Assembly (NCBI GenBank): GCA_030054095.1 | Contig: JASGCO010000008.1 | Span: forward strand, 53,721-117,720 | From: Sediminibacterium sp. | GTDB taxonomy: Bacteria; Bacteroidota; Bacteroidia; B-17B0; Aurantibacillaceae | Reading direction: 5' to 3' | DNA length: 64,000 nucleotides | Part shown: positions 1-8,774 of the stretch, in pieces | Position numbering within the stretch: position 1 is the first letter of the stretch | How the letters are laid out: each line of letters opens with the position of its first letter | The notes under the pieces: model-generated | Told to the model about the DNA's origin: nothing | Seen by the model: the letters and a program-made list of their open reading frames with translations, nothing else | Databases searched by the model: none | Program-made: the position numbers and the translations under genes

Positions 1-68
1 TTAATTAACAGGCAACATTTTCAAGCCTTTTCCGTTTTGTAATTATTTGCTAAATTTATGCTTGGTAT

Positions 69-3000
69 ATGTGGAGTTCTTTAAAGAATAGTTTCTTTGT
101 TTTAGTGCTGTTAGTAGTGGTGGTTTCAAAATCACATGCCCAGTTTTATTATGGTATGCAGATGGATTTTGGAAAGAATCGTATTCAGTACCAGAATTTT
201 AAATGGACCTATCTGGATTATGACCGCTACAGGGTATATACCTATCAGGGAGGGCTTGAGATAGCCAAATATGTTTCCGTTCAGGTAAACAAGCAATTAC
301 CCATTCTGGAAAAGCGACTTGATTATCAGTTGGAAGATAAAATTCAAATTGTTGTTTATAATACTCAAAGTGATTTTAAACAAAGCAATATAGGGCTTGC
401 CAATGATGCGCTCAATGCCAATAATGTGGGTGGTGTCACTAAAATCATTGGCGATAAAGTATTCGTTTATTTTAATGGTTCTCACGCGGACCTGGACAGG
501 CAAATTCGTGCTGCTCTGGCAGAATTAATTATTAATCAAACCTTGTATGGTGGAAGAGCGAGAGATATGGTGAGGAATTCGGCTTTGTTAAATGTTCCGG
601 AATGGTACACGCAGGGGTTGGTTCAATACCTTTCTCAAGGCTGGACAACGTATGCCGACAACCTGATGTATGATGCGCTTAAAAATGATCGTTTCAATAA
701 TTTTAACCGACTTTCAGGAAAAGAGGCCGCAGCGGCCGGACACGCTCTCTGGTATTATGTGGTAGATACGTATGGCGATGCGGTAATTCCCAATTTGTTA
801 ACTACTACCCGGTCTATGCGTTCCCCCGATAATGCTTTTATGTACGTATTGGGTACTTCACTTCAAAACCTTATTGCCGATTTTACAGAGGCTCAAAACA
901 GACGCCTTTATATGTTCAAAGATTCATTAAGAGTAAGTCCCGTCAAGGATAATGAAGTGGTTAAAAAGACAAAGCCTTCTGTTCATTATTATAACCTTAA
1001 ATTAAGCCCTGATGCGCAGAAAGTAATTTATGCCACCAGCTATCTCAGCCAGTTAAAAGTATTTGTTCAGGATGTAAATGGTGGAGCAAAAAAACGACTC
1101 CTTAAAATGGGCCCGAAACTTGAACGGCTTGAAGATTTTAATTATCCGCTTCTGGCATGGCACCCTGCCAATACATTAATTGCAATGCTATATGAAAAAG
1201 AAGGGCAGATAATATTGCATACTTACGATCTGGAAAGCCATGATAAGGTGAAGCGGCCAATCACAGGATTCAAAAAGATAAACAGCATTTCTTTTAGTCA
1301 CGATGGTAAAAAGCTGGTAATGAGTGCTGTAAAGCAAGGGAAGGGGCAGGCGGATATATTTGTTTTTACCCTGAATAATGGCGGTGTGGAGCAATTAACC
1401 AATGACACATGGGACGATTTAAACCCGGTGTTTATTAAAAACTCAAAGAATATTGTATTTGAAAGTAACCGCCTGAATGACACCATAAAGAGTAACGAAG
1501 ATGCAAACCCGTTTGCCAGAATGAGCCGGAACATGGATCTTTTTATGGCATCCTATCCGTTTGGCAAAGAAAAAGTATTGGTCAGGGTAACGCAAACACC
1601 TGACATCAATGAAACCCAGCCACAATCCTATTCTAATCTTAAAATTGCCTACCTTTCAGAAAAAACAGGTATCTATAACCGCTATGTCGCGGAGTTCGAT
1701 AGCAGTATTTCCTATGTAGATACGACGGAACATTACCGTTATTTTTTCAATTCTAAACCCATCACCAATTACGACCGGAATATTTTAGAGCAACACATCA
1801 ATGCAACCCGTACGCACATTGCAGAAGTAGTATTTGCAAACGGGAGAGAACGCTTACTGATTCAGCCTCTGGTAAAAAACACGGATGAGTGGAAGGTACA
1901 ACCCAGAGAAACCTGGTTTAAAGCGGGGATACGCCCATCTATTACCAACCCTGAAAAGATAACGGAAGTAATGTCATTGGAACCGGATGCGGTACCGGAA
2001 AAGGATATTCGTCCGGGAAGTAATGCGCCATCTAAGGGCATTGATTTTGATAATTATAAGTTTGGAACGGAAAAAAAAGAACAGTATAAAGATTCTTTAA
2101 GTTCTCTGGCCCGAACCGGGGATTCTACCATAAAGCCCAAACCGTTGAAAACGCCTGAATTCAGGTTTCCCATCCAGCAAAATTATTATACCTCATTCTA
2201 TAACGATAATGTTATTACGCAATTTGATAATTCGTATCTAAACGCTACATATCAGTATTTTACCGGGTTTGGTGGACCTATTTACCTGAATCCGGGACTT
2301 AATTTCTTAACTAAGGTATCTCTCAGCGATTTATTTGAAGACCAGAATATTATTGCCGCGTTTCGTTTTGGTGGAATGGGACAAATATTTGCTACCAGTT
2401 CTTTCGACAATGAGCAGTTATTATCCTGGGAGTTTCGTAAAAAACGGTTCGATCATCGTTTCACGGTTCATCGTCAGGTAATTCTCGATAACATTTTTAA
2501 ACTAACTACCCGTGATGGTAAGTATGAAATAAAGTATCCGTTTAGCGAAGTATCAGCTGTAAAAGCTTCCGTATTGTTACGGAACGATAAGTTGGTGGTG
2601 TTTTCGCAGGGCGACGCCTCTTTACCATTCAAAGATCTCTATTCAACCATGGGAGCGTTGCACGGTGAGTATGTGTTCGATAATACCAGAAAAGTAATGC
2701 TTAACATCTATAACGGGTGGCGACTTAAAGTGTGGGGCCAGTACTGGCAAATGCCCGATTCGCTGAACCGGCAGTTAATTGTTGGCGGTTTTGATGTAAG
2801 ACACTATCAGAAAGTACACCGCCAGATGACATGGTGTAACCGTTTGGCAGGCGGTACGTCATGGGGTACTGATCGCCTGATTTATTATATGGGGGGTGTA
2901 GATAACTGGTTTGGTGCATCGTTCGACCGTACTATCAACATCGTAAAACCTGAGCAGTACACATTTCAGACACTTGCCACCAATATGAGAGGATTTCGCC

Positions 3001-3377
3001 AAAATGTTCGTAACGGAAATAACTTTGTAGTTTTCAATTCTGAACTACGCTGGCCAATTGTGAGGTATTTTGCTAATCACGCGCTAAGGAGCGATTTCCT
3101 GAACAATCTGCAAATTATAGGTTTTACAGATCTGGGGATGGCATGGTATGGCCTTAATCCGCTTAGTGAAGAAAACACATTAAATAAAAACAGTTATTCT
3201 AATGGACCGGTTACAGTAATTGTGTATAATGAAAAAAGCCCCTTGGTAGGAGGTGTTGGTTTCGGTTTCCGGTCGCGTATTTTAGGGTATTTCATGCGGT
3301 TTGATGTAAGTTGGGGAATTGAGGATCTTAAAACTCAGAAAAACATCAATTATTTTTCGCTTACCACAGATTTTTAA
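69..3377 (+). CDS. PD40 (TolB-like) propeller protein with C-terminal outer-membrane beta-barrel
   Basis: A 1102-residue exported protein. Residues 1-24 form a signal peptide ending in SHAQ. Residues about 30-280 resemble a peptidase-MA-like domain: the PEWYTQGLVQYLS segment near 178-190 matches the conserved P-x-W-x-x-G-L-x-x-Y of that fold. The expected HExxH helix is replaced by a segment around ALAELIINQ, so I infer no zinc protease activity. Residues about 300-560 carry TolB/PD40-like repeats (LSPDAQKVIYAT, FSHDGKKLVMSA, ESNRLNDT). The C-terminal 400 residues are rich in alternating aromatic strands and end in LTTDF, as in outer-membrane barrels of the BamA/surface-antigen type. I infer a periplasmic propeller fused to an outer-membrane barrel. 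Family assignment is by resemblance and substrate is unknown. The next gene starts 13 bp downstream. Confidence 0.8.
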   Translation: MWSSLKNSFFVLVLLVVVVSKSHAQFYYGMQMDFGKNRIQYQNFKWTYLDYDRYRVYTYQGGLEIAKYVSVQVNKQLPILEKRLDYQLEDKIQIVVYNTQSDFKQSNIGLANDALNANNVGGVTKIIGDKVFVYFNGSHADLDRQIRAALAELIINQTLYGGRARDMVRNSALLNVPEWYTQGLVQYLSQGWTTYADNLMYDALKNDRFNNFNRLSGKEAAAAGHALWYYVVDTYGDAVIPNLLTTTRSMRSPDNAFMYVLGTSLQNLIADFTEAQNRRLYMFKDSLRVSPVKDNEVVKKTKPSVHYYNLKLSPDAQKVIYATSYLSQLKVFVQDVNGGAKKRLLKMGPKLERLEDFNYPLLAWHPANTLIAMLYEKEGQIILHTYDLESHDKVKRPITGFKKINSISFSHDGKKLVMSAVKQGKGQADIFVFTLNNGGVEQLTNDTWDDLNPVFIKNSKNIVFESNRLNDTIKSNEDANPFARMSRNMDLFMASYPFGKEKVLVRVTQTPDINETQPQSYSNLKIAYLSEKTGIYNRYVAEFDSSISYVDTTEHYRYFFNSKPITNYDRNILEQHINATRTHIAEVVFANGRERLLIQPLVKNTDEWKVQPRETWFKAGIRPSITNPEKITEVMSLEPDAVPEKDIRPGSNAPSKGIDFDNYKFGTEKKEQYKDSLSSLARTGDSTIKPKPLKTPEFRFPIQQNYYTSFYNDNVITQFDNSYLNATYQYFTGFGGPIYLNPGLNFLTKVSLSDLFEDQNIIAAFRFGGMGQIFATSSFDNEQLLSWEFRKKRFDHRFTVHRQVILDNIFKLTTRDGKYEIKYPFSEVSAVKASVLLRNDKLVVFSQGDASLPFKDLYSTMGALHGEYVFDNTRKVMLNIYNGWRLKVWGQYWQMPDSLNRQLIVGGFDVRHYQKVHRQMTWCNRLAGGTSWGTDRLIYYMGGVDNWFGASFDRTINIVKPEQYTFQTLATNMRGFRQNVRNGNNFVVFNSELRWPIVRYFANHALRSDFLNNLQIIGFTDLGMAWYGLNPLSEENTLNKNSYSNGPVTVIVYNEKSPLVGGVGFGFRSRILGYFMRFDVSWGIEDLKTQKNINYFSLTTDF

Positions 3378-3390
3378 CAAATTGTTATTT

Positions 3391-3756
3391 ATGATGAATG
3401 AGGTACTTATTTTACTGAGCGTAGGCTTAATAGCCGGATTTTTAAGCGGATTGATCGGGATTGGTGGCGGCATTGTGATTGTACCTGTGTTAGTTTACGT
3501 ATTGAACATGAATCAACGTCAGGCGCAGGGAACCACCTTGTTTATGTTTTTATTGCCGGTGGCGGCCATGAGCGTGTATAATTACTATAAGGCCGGCCAG
3601 GTGAATATGAAAGTGGCGGCCATTATGGCTTGTACCTTTATTATTGGAGGGTATCTTGGCAGTAAAACCGCGCTGACAATTGATACGCGTATAGTGAAAC
3701 AGGTTTTTGCAGTTACCATTATTGCCATTGGCATCAAAATGCTCTTAGATAAATGA
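3391..3756 (+). CDS. half-size TSUP (TauE/SafE-type) membrane permease
   Basis: About 121 residues starting at MMNEVLILL. The motif GLIGIGGGIVIVPVLV followed by QAQGTTLFMF is the hallmark half-repeat of the TSUP (sulfite exporter TauE/SafE) family. Four hydrophobic segments are visible. Full-length TSUP transporters have two such halves (about 250 residues), so this is a single-half protein that would have to dimerise. The frame is open further upstream to 3319, but that would overlap the previous gene by about 60 bp, so the ATG at 3391 is preferred. It overlaps the following M20 gene by ATGA, implying translational coupling. Substrate (sulfite, sulfoacetate or another anion) cannot be told. 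Confidence 0.85.
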   Translation: MMNEVLILLSVGLIAGFLSGLIGIGGGIVIVPVLVYVLNMNQRQAQGTTLFMFLLPVAAMSVYNYYKAGQVNMKVAAIMACTFIIGGYLGSKTALTIDTRIVKQVFAVTIIAIGIKMLLDK

Positions 3757-4973
3757 TTGCCGCAACAAGTATCCGGAAAGCGGCAGCTTCCTATTTTCAG
3801 GAAGCGCTAGCCATACGTTCCCATTTGCATCAGTATCCTGAATTGTCTTTTCAGGAATTTAAAACAGCTGCCTACATTCAGGAAAAATTGAAAGCGTATG
3901 GCATTCCGTTTACCGCGGGCATAGTAGAAACAGGAATAGTGGCAATCATTGAAGGTAAAAATCCGGCAAAAAGAACAGTAATGTTGCGGGGCGATATGGA
4001 TGCTTTACCCATTGAAGAAAAAAATGAAGTGCCTTATGCCTCCCGCCACAAGGGCATAATGCATGCCTGCGGACACGATGTGCATACAACGTGTGTGTTG
4101 GGCGCGGCCAAATTACTAAACGACTGTAAAGAACAATGGGAAGGAACCGTAAAACTACTGTTTCAGCCCGGAGAAGAACTACTGCCCGGAGGAGCCAGAT
4201 TAATGATAGAGGCCGGAGTATTGGAAAATCCTCAGGTTAATGTTGCTATTGCCCAACATGTTTTTCCTTCTATGGAAACGGGAAAAGTTGGATTCCGCAG
4301 CGGAATGTATATGGCCAGTACGGATGAATTATACCTTACTGTCACCGGAAAAGGTGGTCATGCCGCTATGCCTGCTGAATACACTAACCCATTGATTATA
4401 ACCGCGCACATCTTGCTTGCAATAGAAAAGCAATTTATGGCACCGGAGGTTTTAGCCGTTCATCAGATCCCGACTGTTATCGCTTTTGGTAAAATAGAAG
4501 GAGCAGGGGCTACTAATGTTATTCCTTCCGAAGTAAAGCTTGAAGGTACGTTTCGAACAATGAACGAACCTTGGCGGAAAGAAGTGCATAACGCGTTAAC
4601 GCTTCTGGTAGAAAAAACGGCCAGAGAGTTTGGCGGAACAGCACGTTTGGAAATTGGGCATGGTTATCCTTTTCTGGTAAATGACGAATCTTTAACCCTC
4701 AGGTGTCAACGTGCTGCTGAAATTTATCTGGGGCGTGAAAACGTGGAAGAACTACCACTGAGAATGACAGCCGAAGACTTTGCATTCATTTCTCAGAAAG
4801 TACCGAGTTGTTTTTTCCGCCTTGGTACCGGAAATGTGGCCCGTGGTATTACAGCGGGTGTGCACACCTCGCGTTTCGATATAGATGAAAACGCACTTAT
4901 AACAGGGGTTGGATTAATGACCTGGTTGACACTGAGTGAGTTAGGTGCTACGCAAGGAGGGGATGTGTTATAA
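3753..4973 (+). CDS. M20 family amidohydrolase (metallopeptidase)
   Basis: A 406-residue cytosolic hydrolase of the M20D amidohydrolase group (hippurate hydrolase / N-acyl amino acid deacylase type). Metal-ligand motifs are intact: HACGHDVH near 104-111, QPGEE at 138-142, QHV around 168-170 and a conserved His near the C-terminus (GVHTSRFD). The dimerisation insert lies at about 180-290. No signal peptide. It starts inside the stop of the TSUP gene (ATGA overlap), so the two are co-expressed, but a functional link between the permease and the hydrolase is only inference. Typical substrates are N-acylated amino acids; the exact one is not readable. Confidence 0.9.
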   Translation: MIAATSIRKAAASYFQEALAIRSHLHQYPELSFQEFKTAAYIQEKLKAYGIPFTAGIVETGIVAIIEGKNPAKRTVMLRGDMDALPIEEKNEVPYASRHKGIMHACGHDVHTTCVLGAAKLLNDCKEQWEGTVKLLFQPGEELLPGGARLMIEAGVLENPQVNVAIAQHVFPSMETGKVGFRSGMYMASTDELYLTVTGKGGHAAMPAEYTNPLIITAHILLAIEKQFMAPEVLAVHQIPTVIAFGKIEGAGATNVIPSEVKLEGTFRTMNEPWRKEVHNALTLLVEKTAREFGGTARLEIGHGYPFLVNDESLTLRCQRAAEIYLGRENVEELPLRMTAEDFAFISQKVPSCFFRLGTGNVARGITAGVHTSRFDIDENALITGVGLMTWLTLSELGATQGGDVL

Positions 4974-5030
4974 AAATCACTGATTTCACTAAAAATATAC
5001 TAATTTTACTATCTGTTCGTTAATTTAAAG

Positions 5031-7709
5031 GTGTTGAAAAAAATAGGGATATATAGTTTATGTGTGGTAGTTATACTAAGTGCCTGTACAACCAAACGGA
5101 ATACAATTGTACACAGGGCTTACCATAACCTTACAGCCAGGTTTAACGGGTATTATTATTCAACCGAAGCCATTAAAGATGGCGTGTTTAAGGTAGAGCG
5201 TACAGCCAAAGAGGACTATTCGAAAGTATTGCCGGTGTTTGTGTATCCAACGAATGAAAGCGCTAAAAACACCTCATCCGATTTCGACCGTGCCATAAAG
5301 AAATCATCTACGTGTATTCAACGGCACACCATAAAAGACAAAAAAGGACAGGAGATAGCTAAAGCGGGAAAATGGATAGATAATAACTGGATTAATATTG
5401 GTAAATCGCATTTTTACAAACGTGAATTTTTTAGTGGAATAGAAGCGTTTGATTATGTGGTAAGAACGTATCAAAGTAAAGATAAATACACCGCTTTACT
5501 ATGGCTGGCAAAATCATATAACGAAATTGGTGCCGTAAGTCAGTCTGAACCCATTATCAGTCTTCTTAAAAATGAGAAAAAACTACCTTCCGATATACGC
5601 AAACAGCTCTATGCGGTAGAAGCCGATTACCATATTAAACGTGGTCTTTATACCGAAGCGATGACCGATCTGGGGTATGCGTTGCGTCAGAATTTTTTTT
5701 CATCGGGGATTAAGAGATCGAAGCGGGCACGGTACGCCTTTATTACTGCTCAACTCGCCGAACAGCAAAGAGATGATCGTAAAGCCCGTAAATTTTATGA
5801 GAAAACCATTAAGATGAAACCGGGATATGAAATGGTTTTATACTCTAAAATTAAGTTAGCGCGTATCAGCGATGTTAGAGGACAGGATATTGGCAAGATC
5901 AAAAAAGAATTGCTGGCCATGACGCGCGAAGAAAAGAACAATGAATACCTGGATGTGATTTATTATACACTTGGCGAAATTGCGGAGAAAGAACGGGCTA
6001 CCTATCAGGCCTTGTCTTACTACCAGAAGTCAGTCATCAACAGTCTTAATAACCCTACTCAAAAGGCAAGAGGGTTCCTGAAATTAGGTGAAATTAATTT
6101 TGATATGGCTAATTATACTTTAGCCGGTGCTTATTACGACAGTACCGTAACGGCCTTACCAAAGGATCACCCGGAATATGATCAGATTGTAAACCGTAAA
6201 AAGACACTGCAAAAATTGGTAGGGTACATAACCACCATTAAAACAGAAGATAGTTTACAGCGCATGGCCAAACTTTCCGATAAAGAACTGGACGCGATGC
6301 TCGATAAATTGATTTTGCAGCAAGAAGAAGAGGCAAGACTGAAAAAGGAAGAATTGGAAAGAGCGCAAAGTAACAATCAATTAAATGGCAATCAGATAAG
6401 TGGTCCTGGCAGAGCGATTGATGTTGAGGGACAAAAGGGTGCCTGGTATTTTTATAATCCTACAACGGTATCATTCGGGGTGGCTGACTTTCAGCGTAAA
6501 TGGGGTAGCCGTAAACTGGAAGATAACTGGCGACGTTTGGCTAAAGCACTTTCAATTGACGATCCTTCAGCGCAAAATACCACAACTACTTCCGCTACTC
6601 AGGGTAGTGGAGGAGGAGAAGTAAGTTCTGCTGAGGCATTTAAAAAACAGTATAAAACAAGTTTGCCGGTTACAGATAGTCTTTTAAAAATAAGTGATAC
6701 TAAAATTATCGAGTCGTATTACCTGCTCGGATCAACCTATAAGGAAGATTTGAATAACAGTAAAAAATCCATTGAGGCATTTGAAGAATTAAATAAGCGT
6801 TATGCCACGCACAAGCACCTGTTATCTACGTATTATCAGCTTTACAGAATTTGTCTGGCCGACCGCAAACAGGAAAAATCGGATTATTATAAAGAGAAAA
6901 TCCTTACCGAATATCCTAACAGCGAATATGCCAAACTGATTCAGAACCCAAAATATGCAGAAGAGTTAAATGTCAGTAAAAGCGAAGTGGAAAAAAACTA
7001 TTCGGAAGTTTACAGAACGTATGCTTCTGGTAATTATAATGAAGCACACGTAATGGCATCGGCAGCTTTGGGTAAGTACGGTAAAACAGACTTTACGCCA
7101 AAATACGAGTTTATTAAAGCGCTTTGTATCGGTAAACTTAAACCGGTTGACTCTCTGGAAATGGCGCTTAAACAATTAGTAGCCTTGTATCCTAAAAGCG
7201 ATGTAACTCCTAAAGCCAATGATATTTTGCAAGCCATTAAACGTCAGAAAAATCCACAGTTGTTTACTACAGAAAAACAGGGTAATTCCGGTAATTTACA
7301 AAAAGCAGACACGTTTAAGGTAAATCTGGAAGCGGAACACATGGTAGTAATGATTATTCCTGATGATCCGGCAATTGCCAATGATTTAAAAAACAGAGCC
7401 GATGAATTTAACCGGGAGTATTATAGTAACAAAGCTCTCTCTATAAACAGTAACCTGTTTGGAGAAGATAAACAAATGGTGGTAATTAAATCGTTTGTAA
7501 ATGGAGCCGAATCGCACAATTATGTGAATGCCATGAAAACTGATACAAAGTATATTAAGGGGGAGTTTAAACGATTAGATATTGATGTGTTTAGTATCTC
7601 CGGGCAAAACCTGCCAATGCTGTATCAGAAAAAGAATGTAAAAGGCTACCTAAAGTTTTACGAGGAAAACTATACGCCCGAATTAAATACCTATAAAAAG
7701 CCTAATTAG
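5031..7709 (+). CDS. sprE: T9SS / gliding-motility lipoprotein SprE (PorW)
   Basis: An 892-residue TPR lipoprotein with a lipobox at LSACT (Cys19) followed by TTKRNTIVHRAYHNLTARFN, the recognisable start of SprE/PorW. SprE/PorW is known as a periplasmic outer-membrane-linked lipoprotein needed for type IX secretion, and in gliding species for motility. TPR-like helices run through residues about 110-400 and 560-740. A low-complexity, Glu-rich linker sits near 420-460. The C-terminal 120 residues contain the conserved region beginning LEAEHMVVMIIPDDP. The start codon is GTG (GTG-TTG-AAA); no ATG lies near the lipobox. It stands alone between the M20 gene and the bactofilin. Confidence 0.93.
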   Translation: MLKKIGIYSLCVVVILSACTTKRNTIVHRAYHNLTARFNGYYYSTEAIKDGVFKVERTAKEDYSKVLPVFVYPTNESAKNTSSDFDRAIKKSSTCIQRHTIKDKKGQEIAKAGKWIDNNWINIGKSHFYKREFFSGIEAFDYVVRTYQSKDKYTALLWLAKSYNEIGAVSQSEPIISLLKNEKKLPSDIRKQLYAVEADYHIKRGLYTEAMTDLGYALRQNFFSSGIKRSKRARYAFITAQLAEQQRDDRKARKFYEKTIKMKPGYEMVLYSKIKLARISDVRGQDIGKIKKELLAMTREEKNNEYLDVIYYTLGEIAEKERATYQALSYYQKSVINSLNNPTQKARGFLKLGEINFDMANYTLAGAYYDSTVTALPKDHPEYDQIVNRKKTLQKLVGYITTIKTEDSLQRMAKLSDKELDAMLDKLILQQEEEARLKKEELERAQSNNQLNGNQISGPGRAIDVEGQKGAWYFYNPTTVSFGVADFQRKWGSRKLEDNWRRLAKALSIDDPSAQNTTTTSATQGSGGGEVSSAEAFKKQYKTSLPVTDSLLKISDTKIIESYYLLGSTYKEDLNNSKKSIEAFEELNKRYATHKHLLSTYYQLYRICLADRKQEKSDYYKEKILTEYPNSEYAKLIQNPKYAEELNVSKSEVEKNYSEVYRTYASGNYNEAHVMASAALGKYGKTDFTPKYEFIKALCIGKLKPVDSLEMALKQLVALYPKSDVTPKANDILQAIKRQKNPQLFTTEKQGNSGNLQKADTFKVNLEAEHMVVMIIPDDPAIANDLKNRADEFNREYYSNKALSINSNLFGEDKQMVVIKSFVNGAESHNYVNAMKTDTKYIKGEFKRLDIDVFSISGQNLPMLYQKKNVKGYLKFYEENYTPELNTYKKPN

Positions 7710-7785
7710 TCGATTTTTACCCTTATTGGGGTGGTAAAATGGTTTAATAGTTAAAAAAAACACGTATTTTGTAGAAAAATTGCAC

Positions 7786-8193
7786 ATGTTTGGCTCAGGA
7801 AAAAACGCGTCGGCTGAAGCATCAGCCATTAATATCATTGGTAATGGCACTAAAATAAGTGGCGATATCGTTTCTAACGGTGATGTAAGAATTGATGGCA
7901 GCCTGAAAGGAAATATTAGTATAAGCGGACGTTTGGTATTGGGGGCAGGTGCCCTTATTGAAGGGGATATTCAGGCGGCTAATGCTGAGTTAATGGGAGA
8001 GGTAAAGGGAAAAGTAAATATTACAGAAACCCTATCCCTAAAGGCTACCGCCAAAATAGCAGGCGATATTATCACTTCTAAACTGGCCATAGAACCAGGC
8101 GCGTTGTTTACAGGAAATTGTAATATGGGAGCGGTGGTGAAAAATTTAAACAATAAGGGGAATGAGCAATCAGCCGCCACCAAAACAGCCTAA
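7786..8193 (+). CDS. bactofilin (polymer-forming cytoskeletal protein)
   Basis: About 135 residues with the right-handed beta-helix of bactofilins: repeated SGDIVSNGDVRIDGSLKGNI / GRLVLGAGALIEGDI units and ending in EPGALFTGNCNMG. Bactofilins polymerise without nucleotide into cytoplasmic filaments used in cell-shape and envelope placement. I choose ATG 7786 (MFGSGKN) over the TTG two codons upstream because family members start with MFG. Its 3' end overlaps the next gene (AtpZ) by 32 bp, so the two are co-transcribed, an arrangement common in Bacteroidota. Confidence 0.95.
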   Translation: MFGSGKNASAEASAINIIGNGTKISGDIVSNGDVRIDGSLKGNISISGRLVLGAGALIEGDIQAANAELMGEVKGKVNITETLSLKATAKIAGDIITSKLAIEPGALFTGNCNMGAVVKNLNNKGNEQSAATKTA

Positions 8194-8383
8194 TCCGTTC
8201 TTAAAATACAGTAATCTGGCCATACAGATGGGAGTGATTATTGGCTTGGGGGCCTGGGGAGGTAAAAAACTGGATGCTTATTACGCTACATCAAAGCCGT
8301 ATTATACAATAGGACTTAGTCTTTTTGCCATTATAACAGCACTCTATCTGGTTTTAAAAGATTTTATAAAACCCCAACGATGA
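8162..8383 (+). CDS. atpZ: AtpZ/AtpI-family small membrane protein
   Basis: 73 residues with two transmembrane helices and the AtpZ-like motif around GVIIGLGAWGGKKLD. AtpZ/AtpI proteins precede F-type ATP synthase operons and are thought to help assembly of the c-ring or magnesium supply. The ATG at 8162 lies inside the bactofilin gene (32 bp overlap). In many Bacteroidota this pair is followed by another small membrane protein and then atpB; here no atpB follows. Confidence 0.85.
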   Translation: MSNQPPPKQPNPFLKYSNLAIQMGVIIGLGAWGGKKLDAYYATSKPYYTIGLSLFAIITALYLVLKDFIKPQR

Positions 8384-8387
8384 TGGT

Positions 8388-8765
8388 GTGAAAAACATAA
8401 ATCTAAAACCACTTTTACTACCCATCACCTTTGCCTTTTTCTGCGGGTTAGCACTATCTGTTCTGTTTGTACAAACAGGTATTGAGGTATTACAAAATAA
8501 ACACTGGGTTTTCAGTTTGGTGTTTTTTACCCTGCTTTTTGGAATAACCTGTGTCATTATGGAAATCCCTTCAGGATCTAAAGAGAAAACGCAAAAAATA
8601 TTAGCAATGAGTGTAGCGCGGCTCCTTCTGTCTTTAGTGTTTTTTCTATGTTATGTGCTGTTTTATAAGACCAATGCCCGTTCTTTTTCGATGCACTTTG
8701 TACCACATTTTATTTTCTTTCTTACTTTCGATACTTGGTATTTAATTAAAAAAATCTCAAAATAA
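8388..8765 (+). CDS. small four-helix membrane protein (ATP-synthase-associated type)
   Basis: 125 residues with about four hydrophobic helices and no enzymatic motif. It starts at GTG 8388, four bases after the AtpZ stop; the overlapping ATG at 8380 runs into a stop at once, so GTG is the only sensible start. A protein of this size and topology sits between AtpZ and AtpB in many Bacteroidota, and I assign it to that position class by context, not by a named domain. It is followed by a C1 peptidase and not by atpB. Confidence 0.7.
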   Translation: MKNINLKPLLLPITFAFFCGLALSVLFVQTGIEVLQNKHWVFSLVFFTLLFGITCVIMEIPSGSKEKTQKILAMSVARLLLSLVFFLCYVLFYKTNARSFSMHFVPHFIFFLTFDTWYLIKKISK

Positions 8766-8774
8766 TAGCAGACC

